64,000 bases of DNA from Alphaproteobacteria bacterium US3C007 (GCA_034423775.1 CP139918.1:124001-188000), one strand, 5' to 3'; counted from the stretch's first letter, positions 30,810 to 39,213 are shown. The notes: a model not told the origin generated them from the letters alone. Numbers and translations: made by a program.

Positions 30810-31069
30810 ATGAAAACAACGCTTAAGGCGATATTATTGCTGCTGCTCTAACCCCTGCTTTCTGTCTTATCTCTTGGTCTACTGGGCTTTTATACTCAGG
30901 ATTTCACGCGGCTGAAGCGTCGATCTAACAAGGTTTTCTGGCGGCCCTGCCCAACTTTGTGCAGATGCTATATACAGGCGCATTCAGGTTTTACAAAACC
31001 ACCCTCTATATCCCAGAATGGCGCTTACCATTTTTTTGCGGGATTGCCGCCTCAAACATCGCTTTAACC
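30810..31069 (+). pseudogene. Possible interrupted small-membrane-protein ORF
   Basis: ATG at 30810 opens MKTTLKAILLLLL and is cut by TAA at 30849. The same frame then stays open for about 73 codons, beginning PLLSVLSLGLLGFYTQDF. The sequence has a signal- or membrane-anchor-like start, but the downstream part is not recognisable. It fills most of the 333-base gap between the amidohydrolase and pdxH-like genes. It may be a decayed gene or chance. Confidence 0.25.
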
Positions 31070-31076
31070 GATTACA

Positions 31077-31625
31077 TTAGGGCGAAAGCCATGTTCCGGC
31101 CCAGCGGTCGTCAGCTTGAAACACCGCCCGGAAATGTTGCTCTTTGAGCGAAAGAACCTCAAGCTTTTGAACCGCACAACTGCAAACCATAAACTGCGAT
31201 TTCGACGGAGTGAGCGCATAGGCAAAGGCGTCACGGATCGCAAGGCCGGTGCGCGGGGTTTTGCCATAAGCAATTTGACTGGGTCCGGGTACGTTTTGCC
31301 ATTGCGCATCGCGATGGGCATCTTGGCGGAGCGCGATGCGGGCGTGAAGCCGCAATTGGATGGCGCGATCAGGGTCCCAAAACAATAATTGAGCCTGTGG
31401 ATTGGCCTGCAACTCGGCGCATTTCGAACTGCCAATATCGGTGTGAAATTCCAAATTTTCGCCCGCACGATCAACGCCGCGCAGCACCACATGGCGCGCC
31501 TGTGGTTGGCCCTCTCTATCCACCGTGGCCAAGGACATCAGCCGAAAGGGCGACTGCCCATCCGCCTGCCCTTCCTCCAGAAGGCCCCATGCCTGATCCA
31601 AAAGCTTTGGTAACGAGATGTTCAT
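31077..31625 (-). CDS. Pyridoxamine 5'-phosphate oxidase-family flavoprotein
   Basis: A 182-residue FMN-binding split-barrel protein. It has SLATVDREGQPQARHVVLRGV near residue 31 (as in PdxH), EFHTDIGSSKCAELQANPQA and WDPDRAIQLRLHARI. The C-terminal region is shorter and differs from true PdxH, which normally ends in a conserved RLxP, so this may be a PNPOx-like oxidase of unknown substrate rather than the B6 enzyme. ATG 31625 has AAAGG upstream and gives the family's usual start; the open frame extends to 31712. Confidence 0.8.
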   Translation of the reverse strand: MNISLPKLLDQAWGLLEEGQADGQSPFRLMSLATVDREGQPQARHVVLRGVDRAGENLEFHTDIGSSKCAELQANPQAQLLFWDPDRAIQLRLHARIALRQDAHRDAQWQNVPGPSQIAYGKTPRTGLAIRDAFAYALTPSKSQFMVCSCAVQKLEVLSLKEQHFRAVFQADDRWAGTWLSP

Positions 31626-31994
31626 GTGGTTTGCCTTTTGTGACAAGAGTAGAGCGTAAGCCGACTGACATAGGAAAGAGCCGATCCCCTTCCTCATCCC
31701 CAAGTAAAGCATTCAAGCGCTTAATCAAGAACGGCCAATATCACCCCAGATATAGAAATCTTCACTCGTGCAAGCATGACATCCAACAATCCGAGGACTT
31801 GGCAGGCCTGACCGCTCTATGAAACATGTTCGCTTTTAAATGCCCAAGCGCAAGCCAATAGCCTTTATATCAAAAGTCTACTGCATTTTTGAAAGCTTAC
31901 TCAAAATTATAATAACGAATATAAATATATACTAAAGGGCTATTTAATTTTCATTTCGATTGTAAGTTTCGGAAAGCAGGCAGGCAACACAAAG
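31626..31994. other. Intergenic region, no supported gene
   Basis: These 369 bases lie between the divergent pdxH-like gene and the interrupted ORF at 31995. The last 120 bases are AT-rich (31840-31970) and probably hold promoters. I find no tRNA, repeat or clear terminator. Confidence 0.5.
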
Positions 31995-32348
31995 ATGCAA
32001 AATTTAATTGAGTTTACAGTTGCGTTTGGACTTGGATCCATGGTCACAACTTTCATTCAAATATGGTATTCAACGCGAAGAGATTTTAAGGCGCGCCAGT
32101 TTGCCGAAAAACGTGACGCGTTTGTCGGATTTTTGAAAGCACAATCCGATGTCCGAGCTCTCTACACACGTGAAACATAAATGGAATTTCACCACTGGCG
32201 TTTCCGCTGCGACTTGGTCAGTTCTTAAGAAGTACGCCAAGCAATACAAGATGTTTTGAATCCGAAAGTGACAAGCCATGAGGAAAAGGAGCGTGCCTAT
32301 TTCACCATGGTGACCACTATGCGCAATGATTTAGGTTTAACCGAGTGA
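31995..32348 (+). pseudogene. Membrane-anchored hypothetical protein with two in-frame stops
   Basis: The frame that starts at ATG 31995 (MQNLIEFTVAFGLGSMVTTF) runs without a frameshift to TGA 32346-32348 over 117 codons. It contains TAA at 32178-32180 and TAA at 32226-32228. The segments on both sides look like one protein: an N-terminal membrane helix, then RDFKARQFAEKRDAFVGFLK, EFHHWRFRCDLVSS, EVRQAIQDVLNPKVTSHEEK and a closing TMVTTMRNDLGLTE. The reading is therefore a gene killed by nonsense changes. The family is not recognised. It lies beside the phage-like cassette. Confidence 0.7.
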
Positions 32349-32441
32349 AAAATAATTTACTTTTGGTTGATCTAACTGCCAATAATCAAGGGGTTTTATT
32401 AATAAAGGCAACAAGGGTTTTTGTATCTACAACTTGCGCTT

Positions 32442-32630
32442 CTATTTTTGTTTGATCAGCTTCGCGCGCTCAATTTTCAGCAACGAGTATTTAAACCAGA
32501 AGTTTACCAAAAACCCGGCTGCAGCGAGGCAAAAGCCGCCAATCGCCAGCCATTGATTAATCGTTAAAGCGCCAAAGGCCGAGATAAACGCCCCGCTCCA
32601 TGTCCCTGCATTTATCATTCGGTCAACCAT
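32442..32630 (-). CDS. Small holin-like membrane protein
   Basis: A 62-residue protein with two hydrophobic segments (GAFISAFGALTINQWLAIGG and FCLAAAGFLVNFWFKYSLL) and a basic C-terminus (KIERAKLIKQK). This matches the layout of small class II phage holins. AAGGAG five bases before the ATG is a strong ribosome site. It is the last gene of the minus-strand cassette, 12 bases after the fibre gene. No endolysin gene is present in the window, so a lysis role is not shown. Confidence 0.65.
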   Translation of the reverse strand: MVDRMINAGTWSGAFISAFGALTINQWLAIGGFCLAAAGFLVNFWFKYSLLKIERAKLIKQK

Positions 32631-32642
32631 ATCCGCTCCTTC

Positions 32643-34637
32643 TTATTTTTGGGTATTTTGCGCGGCGATCTGCGCGTAATCTTCGGTCAGCGCAATCGCG
32701 CCCTGCATGATCGCCTGCATCTGATTGTAATCCACCAAAGGCTCGGCATTGGTGGTTTGAATGGCCACATTCTCGGCGTTGCGCGGCGCATACTCATAGC
32801 CCGCGAACAGCGCTTTTGCGCCGCTTGCATCGATATAGGCTTTAACCTCAACCCGATTGGTGGCGCGGGCCCGCGCCTCGATCACAGGGCGCAGCACCGC
32901 CAAGCCCGATGGCGTGGCCTGATAAACATCCTCGCCGCTTAAGCCATAAAGCCCCAAGGCGGTCAGCCCTTCCTTTGTGCCCGCCGCATAATCGGTAAAA
33001 CGCAGCCATTGCTGCGTGGTGATATTAAAATGATCGCCGCTAATCGTGGCGCGCAGCACATCAAACCCTGCCCCGTAAGGATCGGCAATGATCGCCATAT
33101 CTGACGCGGTGATCAGCGCCGAGATATCGGTGTTTACATCCATATTTGGCGTTGCGTTCAGCGCCATGAATTCAAGCTGATCAATCTCGCGCACATTGAT
33201 CTCTTTAACCTGCGCATAATGCCCAGGCTTGGCAATCGCCACCCGCAGCCGCGTCAGCCCAGAGGTGTCAAACCGGTGGCTGATCGCCTCTTGATAGGGG
33301 TAAAGCTCTTTGCCCTGCGCCACATCTGCGGCATTCCAAACGATCAATTTGGTGGCTGCGCCGCCAAAATCCTGCACACGCATCGCAGAAGACAAGCTGA
33401 TGCTGCCAAAACTTTCCAGCAAACTTGTTGGCGATTGCGCTCCGTTGATCGCTGAAAGCTGCACCGCCCCGCCGCTGATATTTTCCACAACCGGAATCCG
33501 CGTGGCATTCAAAACATAAGCGCCGGGGCTGGTGATAATCAGCAAATCGCCATCGCCTGTCACGGGCCCCGGCGTTGCGGCGCGGATCACCTTTTCCACC
33601 AGCGCCACCGATCCACCGCCCTCTAAAACCGTGATGCCATCCAAATCCACCGCGGGCGGGGCGCAGATCTCAACTGCGTTTGATCCATTGGCGTTGAGTA
33701 AGGTCAATTCATGCGGCCCAACATATTGCACTGCGATATCGCGCAAATTGGGATCTTGCATGAAGCGCAGATCATCAAGGATCAGCCGGTAATCGGTGGC
33801 ATTGGTTGCCTGAACAATCCGAATGGCGCAATTCTGCCCGGCAAATTCTGTACCAGAAAGCGCATCCAGCGCCGCTTGTTGCTGCGCCACATTGCCTTCA
33901 ATCACGTGAAGCGGCACAACGCTGCGCTCGAACAGATCGCGGCACTCAGCTGCGTTGAAGGAGCGATCATTGAACATGCCCAGCATGGCAACATCTTTGA
34001 TCACCCCGCCCATTTGCATTTGCGCGCCGTTATAGCTTTTTAGCCCAACCTTACAGTTTCCAATGCCAATATCCGCGTTATGCCCCGGAAAGGGCTCGGT
34101 GCCATCCTGTTCCACCGTGTGTTGGTGCACACCGTTGATATAAAGCAAAATCCGCGTGCCCGCCCCCTCATGCTCCCTGGGGCGCTGCCAGATGAAACAG
34201 ATAAAATAGGGCCGATCCACCTCAGCCAGAAACGCTGATTGCGCGATCAAAAACGGTTGTCCGTCATCGGCTGCTTGCACCGTAATGGCGCGGGCAATCC
34301 CGACCAGAATGGCGAAGTTATTGCCCCCGCCGCCTTGGGCATAAATCCCCGTTGGGGCATCCACGCGGGTGCTGGCAAACCAAATACAGAGCGTGCGATG
34401 CTGATAGAGGTCTTTTTTATTGTTGATATCATCGCAGCGCGGGATGGTGCCGCGTTGAAACTTATCGGCGCTGGCGCGATAGCTGGCGCTGATGCCTTCA
34501 CAAATCTTTGCGCCCTCAAAGCTGCCGCCCAAAGGATCAAAGGCAATCGGCAAACCATCACCCAAGGCGGTGGCATTATCCAGCATCAGCAAATGCGTTG
34601 CGCCCAGCGTTTGTGTAAGATGCGTGCGAATACTCAT
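32643..34637 (-). CDS. Phage tail-fibre-like protein with LamG-type domain
   Basis: A 664-residue protein without a signal peptide. The N-terminal 230 residues resemble a concanavalin/LamG jelly roll of phage receptor-binding proteins (HRTLCIWFASTRVDAPTGIY, then YFICFIWQRPREHEGAGTRI and LLYINGVHQHTVEQDG). A long beta-rich middle with short repeats follows, then a C-terminal region with ITTQQWLRFTDYAAGT. The start at 34637 is chosen for the ATGA overlap with the upstream gene stop. It is the largest gene of the cassette and probably the adhesin. Confidence 0.65.
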   Translation of the reverse strand: MSIRTHLTQTLGATHLLMLDNATALGDGLPIAFDPLGGSFEGAKICEGISASYRASADKFQRGTIPRCDDINNKKDLYQHRTLCIWFASTRVDAPTGIYAQGGGGNNFAILVGIARAITVQAADDGQPFLIAQSAFLAEVDRPYFICFIWQRPREHEGAGTRILLYINGVHQHTVEQDGTEPFPGHNADIGIGNCKVGLKSYNGAQMQMGGVIKDVAMLGMFNDRSFNAAECRDLFERSVVPLHVIEGNVAQQQAALDALSGTEFAGQNCAIRIVQATNATDYRLILDDLRFMQDPNLRDIAVQYVGPHELTLLNANGSNAVEICAPPAVDLDGITVLEGGGSVALVEKVIRAATPGPVTGDGDLLIITSPGAYVLNATRIPVVENISGGAVQLSAINGAQSPTSLLESFGSISLSSAMRVQDFGGAATKLIVWNAADVAQGKELYPYQEAISHRFDTSGLTRLRVAIAKPGHYAQVKEINVREIDQLEFMALNATPNMDVNTDISALITASDMAIIADPYGAGFDVLRATISGDHFNITTQQWLRFTDYAAGTKEGLTALGLYGLSGEDVYQATPSGLAVLRPVIEARARATNRVEVKAYIDASGAKALFAGYEYAPRNAENVAIQTTNAEPLVDYNQMQAIMQGAIALTEDYAQIAAQNTQK

Positions 34638-34951
34638 GCGTAGCTCAACCCTTCCCGATCTGCCCAAAGCCCCGCCGCGCTTGTCATGGTTTCTGCAGCG
34701 CGATCCCAGCGATTGATCCGATTGCCCAGATCAAAATAAATATACGCCGCATGGGCCGCGCTTTGGCGGGCGGGCGTAAAGCCGCCGCCGGTGCCGCCCC
34801 CGTCACCCGCGTTCAGCTTATGCGCCGCGCTGCCGGTTTGATCGCTCGCATAAAGATCAAACCCTGCGCCCGTGCGCAGCAGATATAGCGCGTTGGGTTC
34901 TAGCGGATCAGGCAAGGCGGCAACCAGCTTATGCGCCCGAAACGCGCTCAC
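34634..34951 (-). CDS. Tail-tip accessory protein, short paralogue
   Basis: A 105-residue protein starting from GTG at 34951, which overlaps the upstream stop in GTGA. It opens MSAFRAHKLVAALPDPLEPN, closely resembling the opening of the next gene upstream, then ALYLLRTGAGFDLYASDQTG and a Gly-rich linker (GDGGGTGGGFTP). The C-terminal 40 residues are of unknown fold. The shared HK-x-ALP-x-PLE-x-A-x-YL module suggests a docking domain for fibre proteins. The function is inferred from context only. Confidence 0.6.
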   Translation of the reverse strand: MSAFRAHKLVAALPDPLEPNALYLLRTGAGFDLYASDQTGSAAHKLNAGDGGGTGGGFTPARQSAAHAAYIYFDLGNRINRWDRAAETMTSAAGLWADREGLSYA

Positions 34952-35502
34952 CAGCCTATCGTTGCCCAATCGGTGCTGACAGCCGATCCTGCATAGGTCA
35001 GACGGCCCTCCACCTCATCGATTTTATCCAGCTGGGTTTTATTGGCATGGCTGTGCTTTTTGGCCACAGCATCATCAATCTCGGCCACCGCGCTGCTCGG
35101 CTTGCCGCTTAGGCTGGCCCATGTCAGCGCCAGATCCATGCTTTCAGCCTCGCTTATTTTAACCCAAAGATCGGGGCTGGCGCGATAGGCATAGGTGGCC
35201 GCGCCGCTGGATATCGTGGCATCGGCGCTGGCATCCAGCACCAGCACAATGGCATTCTCGCTGAGATCCAGCGCATCGCGGGCCGCAATATCATCCACGA
35301 TATCCATCGCGCCCAACCCGCCAACGGCTGCATCAATCAGGCTTTGCACATCCGCTTCGTTGATATGGCGGCGCACCGTTGAAGCGCTGGCCCCTGTGAC
35401 ATAGATTTCAACGTAATCCGTGCCAGAGGTCACAAGATAGATCGCATGCGCTTCCAGTGGCGATGGCAATGCAGTGACTTTGTGAATTTGAAATCGGGCC
35501 AT
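34948..35502 (-). CDS. Tail-fibre/host-specificity-like protein
   Basis: A 184-residue protein with the docking module MARFQIHKVTALPSPLEAHA, followed by IYLVTSGTDYVEIYVTGASA. A middle domain has LDLSENAIVLVLDASADATI, and the C-terminal KKHSHANKTQLDKIDEVEG motif is of the kind seen before phage fibre tips. ATG 35502 is used; an in-frame TTG 12 bases upstream has no better ribosome site. It overlaps the next gene by GTGA. Confidence 0.6.
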   Translation of the reverse strand: MARFQIHKVTALPSPLEAHAIYLVTSGTDYVEIYVTGASASTVRRHINEADVQSLIDAAVGGLGAMDIVDDIAARDALDLSENAIVLVLDASADATISSGAATYAYRASPDLWVKISEAESMDLALTWASLSGKPSSAVAEIDDAVAKKHSHANKTQLDKIDEVEGRLTYAGSAVSTDWATIGW

Positions 35503-35507
35503 AGGGT

Positions 35508-35819
35508 TTACCAATCTATTGTTGAATATTCCAAATAGGGCGCAAACAGCGTTCCCTCTGCTGTTGCGCTCAAAGCGTTATCGGGGTGATCTGACAGGCT
35601 GGCTTTTGCGCCGCTATCGCCGCGTGGTCCCTGCGGGCCAGAGGTCACAATTTCCAGCAGTACATCTTTTTGTGGCTGCAACTCGATCACGGCTGCGGGC
35701 GCAAGCAGCAGCTCAACCAGCTCGGCTTTGGGCGCAAAGACCTCAAGGCTGGTCGAGAGGTGCTGCGCAATCTCGATCACGCGCCGCGCCGCGATCACCT
35801 CAACAACCGCGTCAGTCAT
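35508..35819 (-). CDS. Small phage-type structural protein with collagen-like motif
   Basis: A 103-residue protein. The N-terminal half is beta/alpha with hydrophobic repeats (VFAPKAELVELLLAPAAVIE). A short collagen-like GPQGPRGDSG follows near residue 61, as in many phage fibre-attachment proteins, and the protein ends FAPYLEYSTIDW. Its start overlaps the upstream gene's end (ATG at 35822 and at 35819 are both possible). The role is inferred from its neighbours. Confidence 0.55.
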   Translation of the reverse strand: MTDAVVEVIAARRVIEIAQHLSTSLEVFAPKAELVELLLAPAAVIELQPQKDVLLEIVTSGPQGPRGDSGAKASLSDHPDNALSATAEGTLFAPYLEYSTIDW

Positions 35820-36162
35820 CATTATACACTTTGGTCACGTTGATCTGACCGTGCAGAATAAGCCGTTGCGCCGCGCCCTCGCGCCGTTCAAGCGTGTATT
35901 TCAAATAAGAATGCGCGCCCAGCGCCCGCGTATTCTCAACGCTAAAGGGCACCACGATCTGCCCTGTCTCAGAGGCCCAGGTGATATCTGGGGTGGCTTT
36001 GCTGAGAACCGCGCTGCCCCCCGCGCTGGCGATAAACACCAATTTTGCACCCGATAAATCAACCGGCTTGCCAGAGGCAGGTATTTTGTAATTCAACACC
36101 AAGCCCAGTTCATGGCCCATAGTGCCCGATGTGCCCGGTATAATCTCAATATCATGCTGCAT
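35812..36162 (-). CDS. Phage baseplate/tail-tip-like protein (BppU N-terminal type)
   Basis: A 116-residue beta-rich protein (MQHDIEIIPGTSGTMGHELG, then VDLSGAKLVFIASAGGSAVL and GQIVVPFSVENTRALGAHSY). The pattern of a short Ig-like domain with VDLSGAK and YTLERREG resembles the N-terminal domains of phage baseplate upper proteins. It leads the six-gene minus-strand cassette. AAAAGG is eight bases before the ATG. The assignment is by fold-like pattern and is tentative. Confidence 0.55.
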   Translation of the reverse strand: MQHDIEIIPGTSGTMGHELGLVLNYKIPASGKPVDLSGAKLVFIASAGGSAVLSKATPDITWASETGQIVVPFSVENTRALGAHSYLKYTLERREGAAQRLILHGQINVTKVYNDD

Positions 36163-36466
36163 GGTTGGTTCACCTTTTAACGGGTGGCCAAGATATAAGC
36201 TCAGATGTTTCTTTTGCTTTAGAGCGGCGTACGCTGAGCATCATGATCCCAGCGCAAGCCATAAAAGATAAACAAAAAAGCCAGTTGCGCTTAAAGCTTT
36301 CCTCCTTAAAGAAAGCGCCTGACAGATAATGCTGGGGCCATTCCTTCTATCAGCAAAGCTTGCACGTGCCCTGCCCTCAATGCGTTTCTTTACACCGTTC
36401 AGTTGCGCGATTATCAAAGGTGCAATCCAAAGCGTGACACGCCGCGGCACTCGAAAGGTTTAAGAA
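36163..36466. other. Intergenic region upstream of ugd
   Basis: These 304 bases lie between the divergent phage-like cassette and ugd and should hold promoters for both. I see no RNA gene, terminator or convincing small ORF. Confidence 0.5.
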
Positions 36467-37633
36467 ATGAAAATAGTTGTTGTGGGCTTGGGATATGTGG
36501 GGGTCGCCAATGCGGCCGTTCTGGCGCAACAGTGTGAGGTGATAGGCGTGGATGTTTCACCCCAGCGGGTGGCTCTTTTAAATGCCCGAAAATCTCCCAT
36601 CGGGGATCAAGACTTGCCCGATTTCCTTGCTGCGGGTGATCTAAATCTAAGCGCGACAACAAATCTGCTCGAGGCTTTACCTGGCAGTGATTATGTTATC
36701 ATTGCAACCCCCACCAATTATGATGAGAAGCTGAATTTTTTCGACACGCGGTCCGTTGAAGACGTGGCTGCTGAGTGCATGGAACACGCACCCGAGGCCT
36801 GCTTGGTGATAAAGTCAACAATTCCAGTTGGCTTTGTGGATGGATTGCGCAGCAAATTGCAGAGCCAAAATATTTTTTTCTCACCAGAGTTTTTACGCGA
36901 AGGCTCTGCGCTACACGATAACTTAAACCCAAGCCGTATTATTGTGGGGGACCAGTCGGAAAAGGCAAAAATATTTGCAGAATTGCTCAAGTCAGCCGCA
37001 GATTCAAAAGACCCTACCTTGCTGCTAACGGGCACCCGCGAAGCGGAAGCGATCAAGCTTTTTTCAAACACATATCTCGCAATGCGGGTGGCTTTTTTCA
37101 ACGAATTAGACAGTTACGCGATGTCGCGAGGCTTAGATAGCCGAGAAATAATTGAAGGTGTTTCTTTTGATCCGCGGATCGGAACGCATTATAATAACCC
37201 CTCTTTCGGCTATGGTGGATACTGCCTGCCCAAAGACACAAGGCAATTGCTCGCAAATTACGACAGCGTTCCGCAGAACATCATCCGCGCAATTGTAGAT
37301 GCGAACACAACGCGTAAAGACTTTCTGGCCGAAGATATCTTAAAGCGGTCACCTCGCAAAGTTGGAATTTTTCGCCTTACCATGAAATCGAACAGCGATA
37401 ACTTTCGACAATCCTCAATACAGGGCCTTATGAAACGGATTAAGGCCAAAGGAATTGAGGTTGTGATATATGAGCCTGCGCTCGCGCAAGAGCAGTTTTT
37501 CAACTCGCCGGTTATGCGAGACTTAGAGGCCTTTAAAGCGGCTTGCGACGTGATTTTGACAAACCGCATGTCTTCCGAGCTAAAGGATGTAGCTGATAAA
37601 ACCTACACGCGCGACTTATTTGGAGAGAATTGA
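36467..37633 (+). CDS. ugd: UDP-glucose/nucleotide-sugar 6-dehydrogenase
   Basis: Oxidises UDP-glucose to UDP-glucuronate in two NAD+-dependent steps. The 388-residue protein has the Rossmann start [20 protein letters not shown], the STIPVGF segment and [20 protein letters not shown]. The catalytic Cys lies in [14 protein letters not shown] near residue 248. The length fits the short single-domain-pair form. AAAGG nine bases before the ATG supports the start. It stands just left of tRNA-Cys and galU, and would draw on the same UDP-glucose pool. Confidence 0.93.
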   Translation: MKIVVVGLGYVGVANAAVLAQQCEVIGVDVSPQRVALLNARKSPIGDQDLPDFLAAGDLNLSATTNLLEALPGSDYVIIATPTNYDEKLNFFDTRSVEDVAAECMEHAPEACLVIKSTIPVGFVDGLRSKLQSQNIFFSPEFLREGSALHDNLNPSRIIVGDQSEKAKIFAELLKSAADSKDPTLLLTGTREAEAIKLFSNTYLAMRVAFFNELDSYAMSRGLDSREIIEGVSFDPRIGTHYNNPSFGYGGYCLPKDTRQLLANYDSVPQNIIRAIVDANTTRKDFLAEDILKRSPRKVGIFRLTMKSNSDNFRQSSIQGLMKRIKAKGIEVVIYEPALAQEQFFNSPVMRDLEAFKAACDVILTNRMSSELKDVADKTYTRDLFGEN

Positions 37634-37936
37634 GCCACTTTCAAAATCTACGGCCAAATTTGCGTGGTTCAAATTTTTTTAATAAGATCCTCGCCTTTAT
37701 AGCGTCAATAATATTGAACAATTTTTAAATAAAGTCTTTTTTGGATTGCTGGGTTTGTGCGCGCATAAATACGTTACAAAGAAACACGCTTCAGGAGGTA
37801 ACCGTATAAAATCAATGTTTAAATATAAGTTTGACAAACCGTGGCATACGCAAGGCGCAGGTAATCATCGCACCCCGTCTAGCACGACACCGCTTGCACA
37901 TCTTCTTCCCTTTGTGTAACACGCAACGGCAACCGA
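37634..37936. other. AT-rich intergenic region before tRNA-Cys
   Basis: These 303 bases between ugd and tRNA-Cys contain a perfect AGGAGGT at 37793-37799. A 34-codon ORF starts at ATG 37815, 15 bases away from it, which is too far for a normal ribosome site. I see no other gene. The region probably carries the tRNA promoter. Confidence 0.5.
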
Positions 37937-38010
37937 GGCGGGTTGGTAGAGTGGTTATGCAGCGGATTGCAAATCCGTGTACACCGGTTCGATTCCGGTA
38001 CCCGCCTCCA
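37937..38010 (+). tRNA. tRNA-Cys (anticodon GCA)
   Basis: The 74 bases fold as a cloverleaf. The acceptor GGCGGGT pairs with ACCCGCC, the anticodon stem CGGA/TCCG encloses the loop TTGCAAA with anticodon GCA, and the T arm is CCGGTTCGATTCCGG. The discriminator base T and CCA are genomically encoded. It marks the left edge of the polysaccharide island; tRNA genes are common integration sites. Confidence 0.97.
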
Positions 38011-38105
38011 ATAAAATTATGTTGTAAGTCCTTGTACGTAATTGTAGCTGTAACGACCTACCGTCAGGCAGCTTTTAAAGTTTACATCAACATCGAGTAT
38101 TTTTT

Positions 38106-38927
38106 ATGACCAAACTCCGCAAAGCCGTCTTCCCCGTCGCAGGTTTTGGGACACGGTTTTTACCAGCCACCAAAGCCATGCCCAAAGAGCTGTTGCCAAT
38201 CGTCGACAAGCCTCTGATCCAATATGCGGCTGAGGAAGCCATTGCGGCTGGCGTTGATACGCTGATCTTTGTCACGGGTCGCAACAAGCGCGCCATTGAG
38301 GACCATTTTGACAACAACCAAGAGCTCGAAATGGCTCTGCGAGCCAAAGGCAAAAATGAACAGGCCGACATGGTCAAGAACATCCTGCCTGAGGGTGTGG
38401 AATGCATCTTTGTGCGTCAGCCCGAGCAACTTGGGCTTGGTCATGCTGTGCTCTGTGCCGAACGCGCAGTAGGGAGTGATCCCTTTGCAGTGCTGCTGGC
38501 TGATGACTTTCTCACCTATGAGGGTGCCGGTGTTACCGCAGATCTCGCTCGGGCATTTAACGCCATTGGCAAAACGCAGCTCAGCGTCATGGAAGTCAAC
38601 GGACCAGATATCTCCAATTATGGCGTTGTGGTTCCAAATGGTAAATCAGGATCAGTTACAGGCCTTGTCGAAAAGCCTGATGCTGATAAAGCGCCCTCAA
38701 ACTTAGCCAGCATTGGCAGATATGTTCTTACTCCGGACATCTTTGATATCCTGCGCAATCAACCTGCGGGAGCCGGTGGGGAAATCCAACTGGCAGATGC
38801 GATTAATACGCAAGCCGCCAATAATGCTGTTGAAGCGGTCAGCCTCAATGGGCGTCGTTTTGATTGTGGAAGTGTGCAAGGCTATTTGGATGCCATAATG
38901 CATGTTGCTGATCGCAAAAAATACTGA
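38106..38927 (+). CDS. galU: UTP-glucose-1-phosphate uridylyltransferase, copy 1
   Basis: Makes UDP-glucose from glucose 1-phosphate and UTP. The 273-residue protein has the nucleotide-binding start KAVFPVAGFGTRFLPATKAM, then PKELLPIVDKPLIQYAAEEA, and later FVTGRNKRAIEDHFD, GLGHAVLCAE and VLLADDF. The C-terminus (RRFDCGSVQGYLDAIMHVAD) is short relative to the usual 290-300 residues. A second, nearly identical protein is encoded at 45560. It starts 95 bases after tRNA-Cys. Confidence 0.94.
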   Translation: MTKLRKAVFPVAGFGTRFLPATKAMPKELLPIVDKPLIQYAAEEAIAAGVDTLIFVTGRNKRAIEDHFDNNQELEMALRAKGKNEQADMVKNILPEGVECIFVRQPEQLGLGHAVLCAERAVGSDPFAVLLADDFLTYEGAGVTADLARAFNAIGKTQLSVMEVNGPDISNYGVVVPNGKSGSVTGLVEKPDADKAPSNLASIGRYVLTPDIFDILRNQPAGAGGEIQLADAINTQAANNAVEAVSLNGRRFDCGSVQGYLDAIMHVADRKKY

Positions 38928-38991
38928 TTTTTACGTAAGAGCTATTCCGGCCTTCTTATGTTTTAAATAGATTAGGCTTAGCCTTGGCGGA

Positions 38992-39108
38992 CTAACTGCC
39001 ACTGCTTTTCGATCGCTTCCAAATTTTACTGCGCCGTTCGTCAACAGAATCCCGATTAGGCTGCGTGCGTCGATGGGACGTGAATGTAAGTTTAGAAAGT
39101 GGTGCCAT
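38992..39108 (-). CDS. Small basic protein, 38 residues, unknown
   Basis: ATG at 39108 has AAGGAG seven bases upstream, a near-perfect ribosome site. It opens a 38-codon frame, MAPLSKLTFTSHRRTQPNRD and then SVDERRSKIWKRSKSSGS, ending in TAG at 38992. It is too short for normal ORF calling. The opening resembles the start of some larger phage-like small proteins (DUF6641 type), so this may be a truncated remnant. A TTATGT-GTTT-ACATAA palindrome (39119-39134) lies just upstream. Confidence 0.45.
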   Translation of the reverse strand: MAPLSKLTFTSHRRTQPNRDSVDERRSKIWKRSKSSGS

Positions 39109-39118
39109 AATGCGCTCC

Positions 39119-39134
39119 TTATGTGTTTACATAA
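39119..39134. promoter_or_regulatory. Perfect palindrome upstream of the 38-residue ORF
   Basis: TTATGT-GTTT-ACATAA is a perfect six-base inverted repeat with a four-base spacer. It lies immediately upstream of the ribosome site of the minus-strand small ORF and 410 bases from rfaH's start. It could be an operator; no regulator is identified. Confidence 0.35.
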
Positions 39135-39213
39135 AAAGCGTATGGTCTGACGCGCAGTTGGACGACCGAAAAGATCTCAATGATTTGAAAAGGCTCGGAA
39201 ATTAGGAAAGAGC

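Noticed and set aside
37815..37919. A 34-codon ORF after a perfect AGGAGGT before tRNA-Cys
   Set aside because: The ribosome-site-like sequence is 15 bases from the ATG, too far, and the protein is unrecognised.
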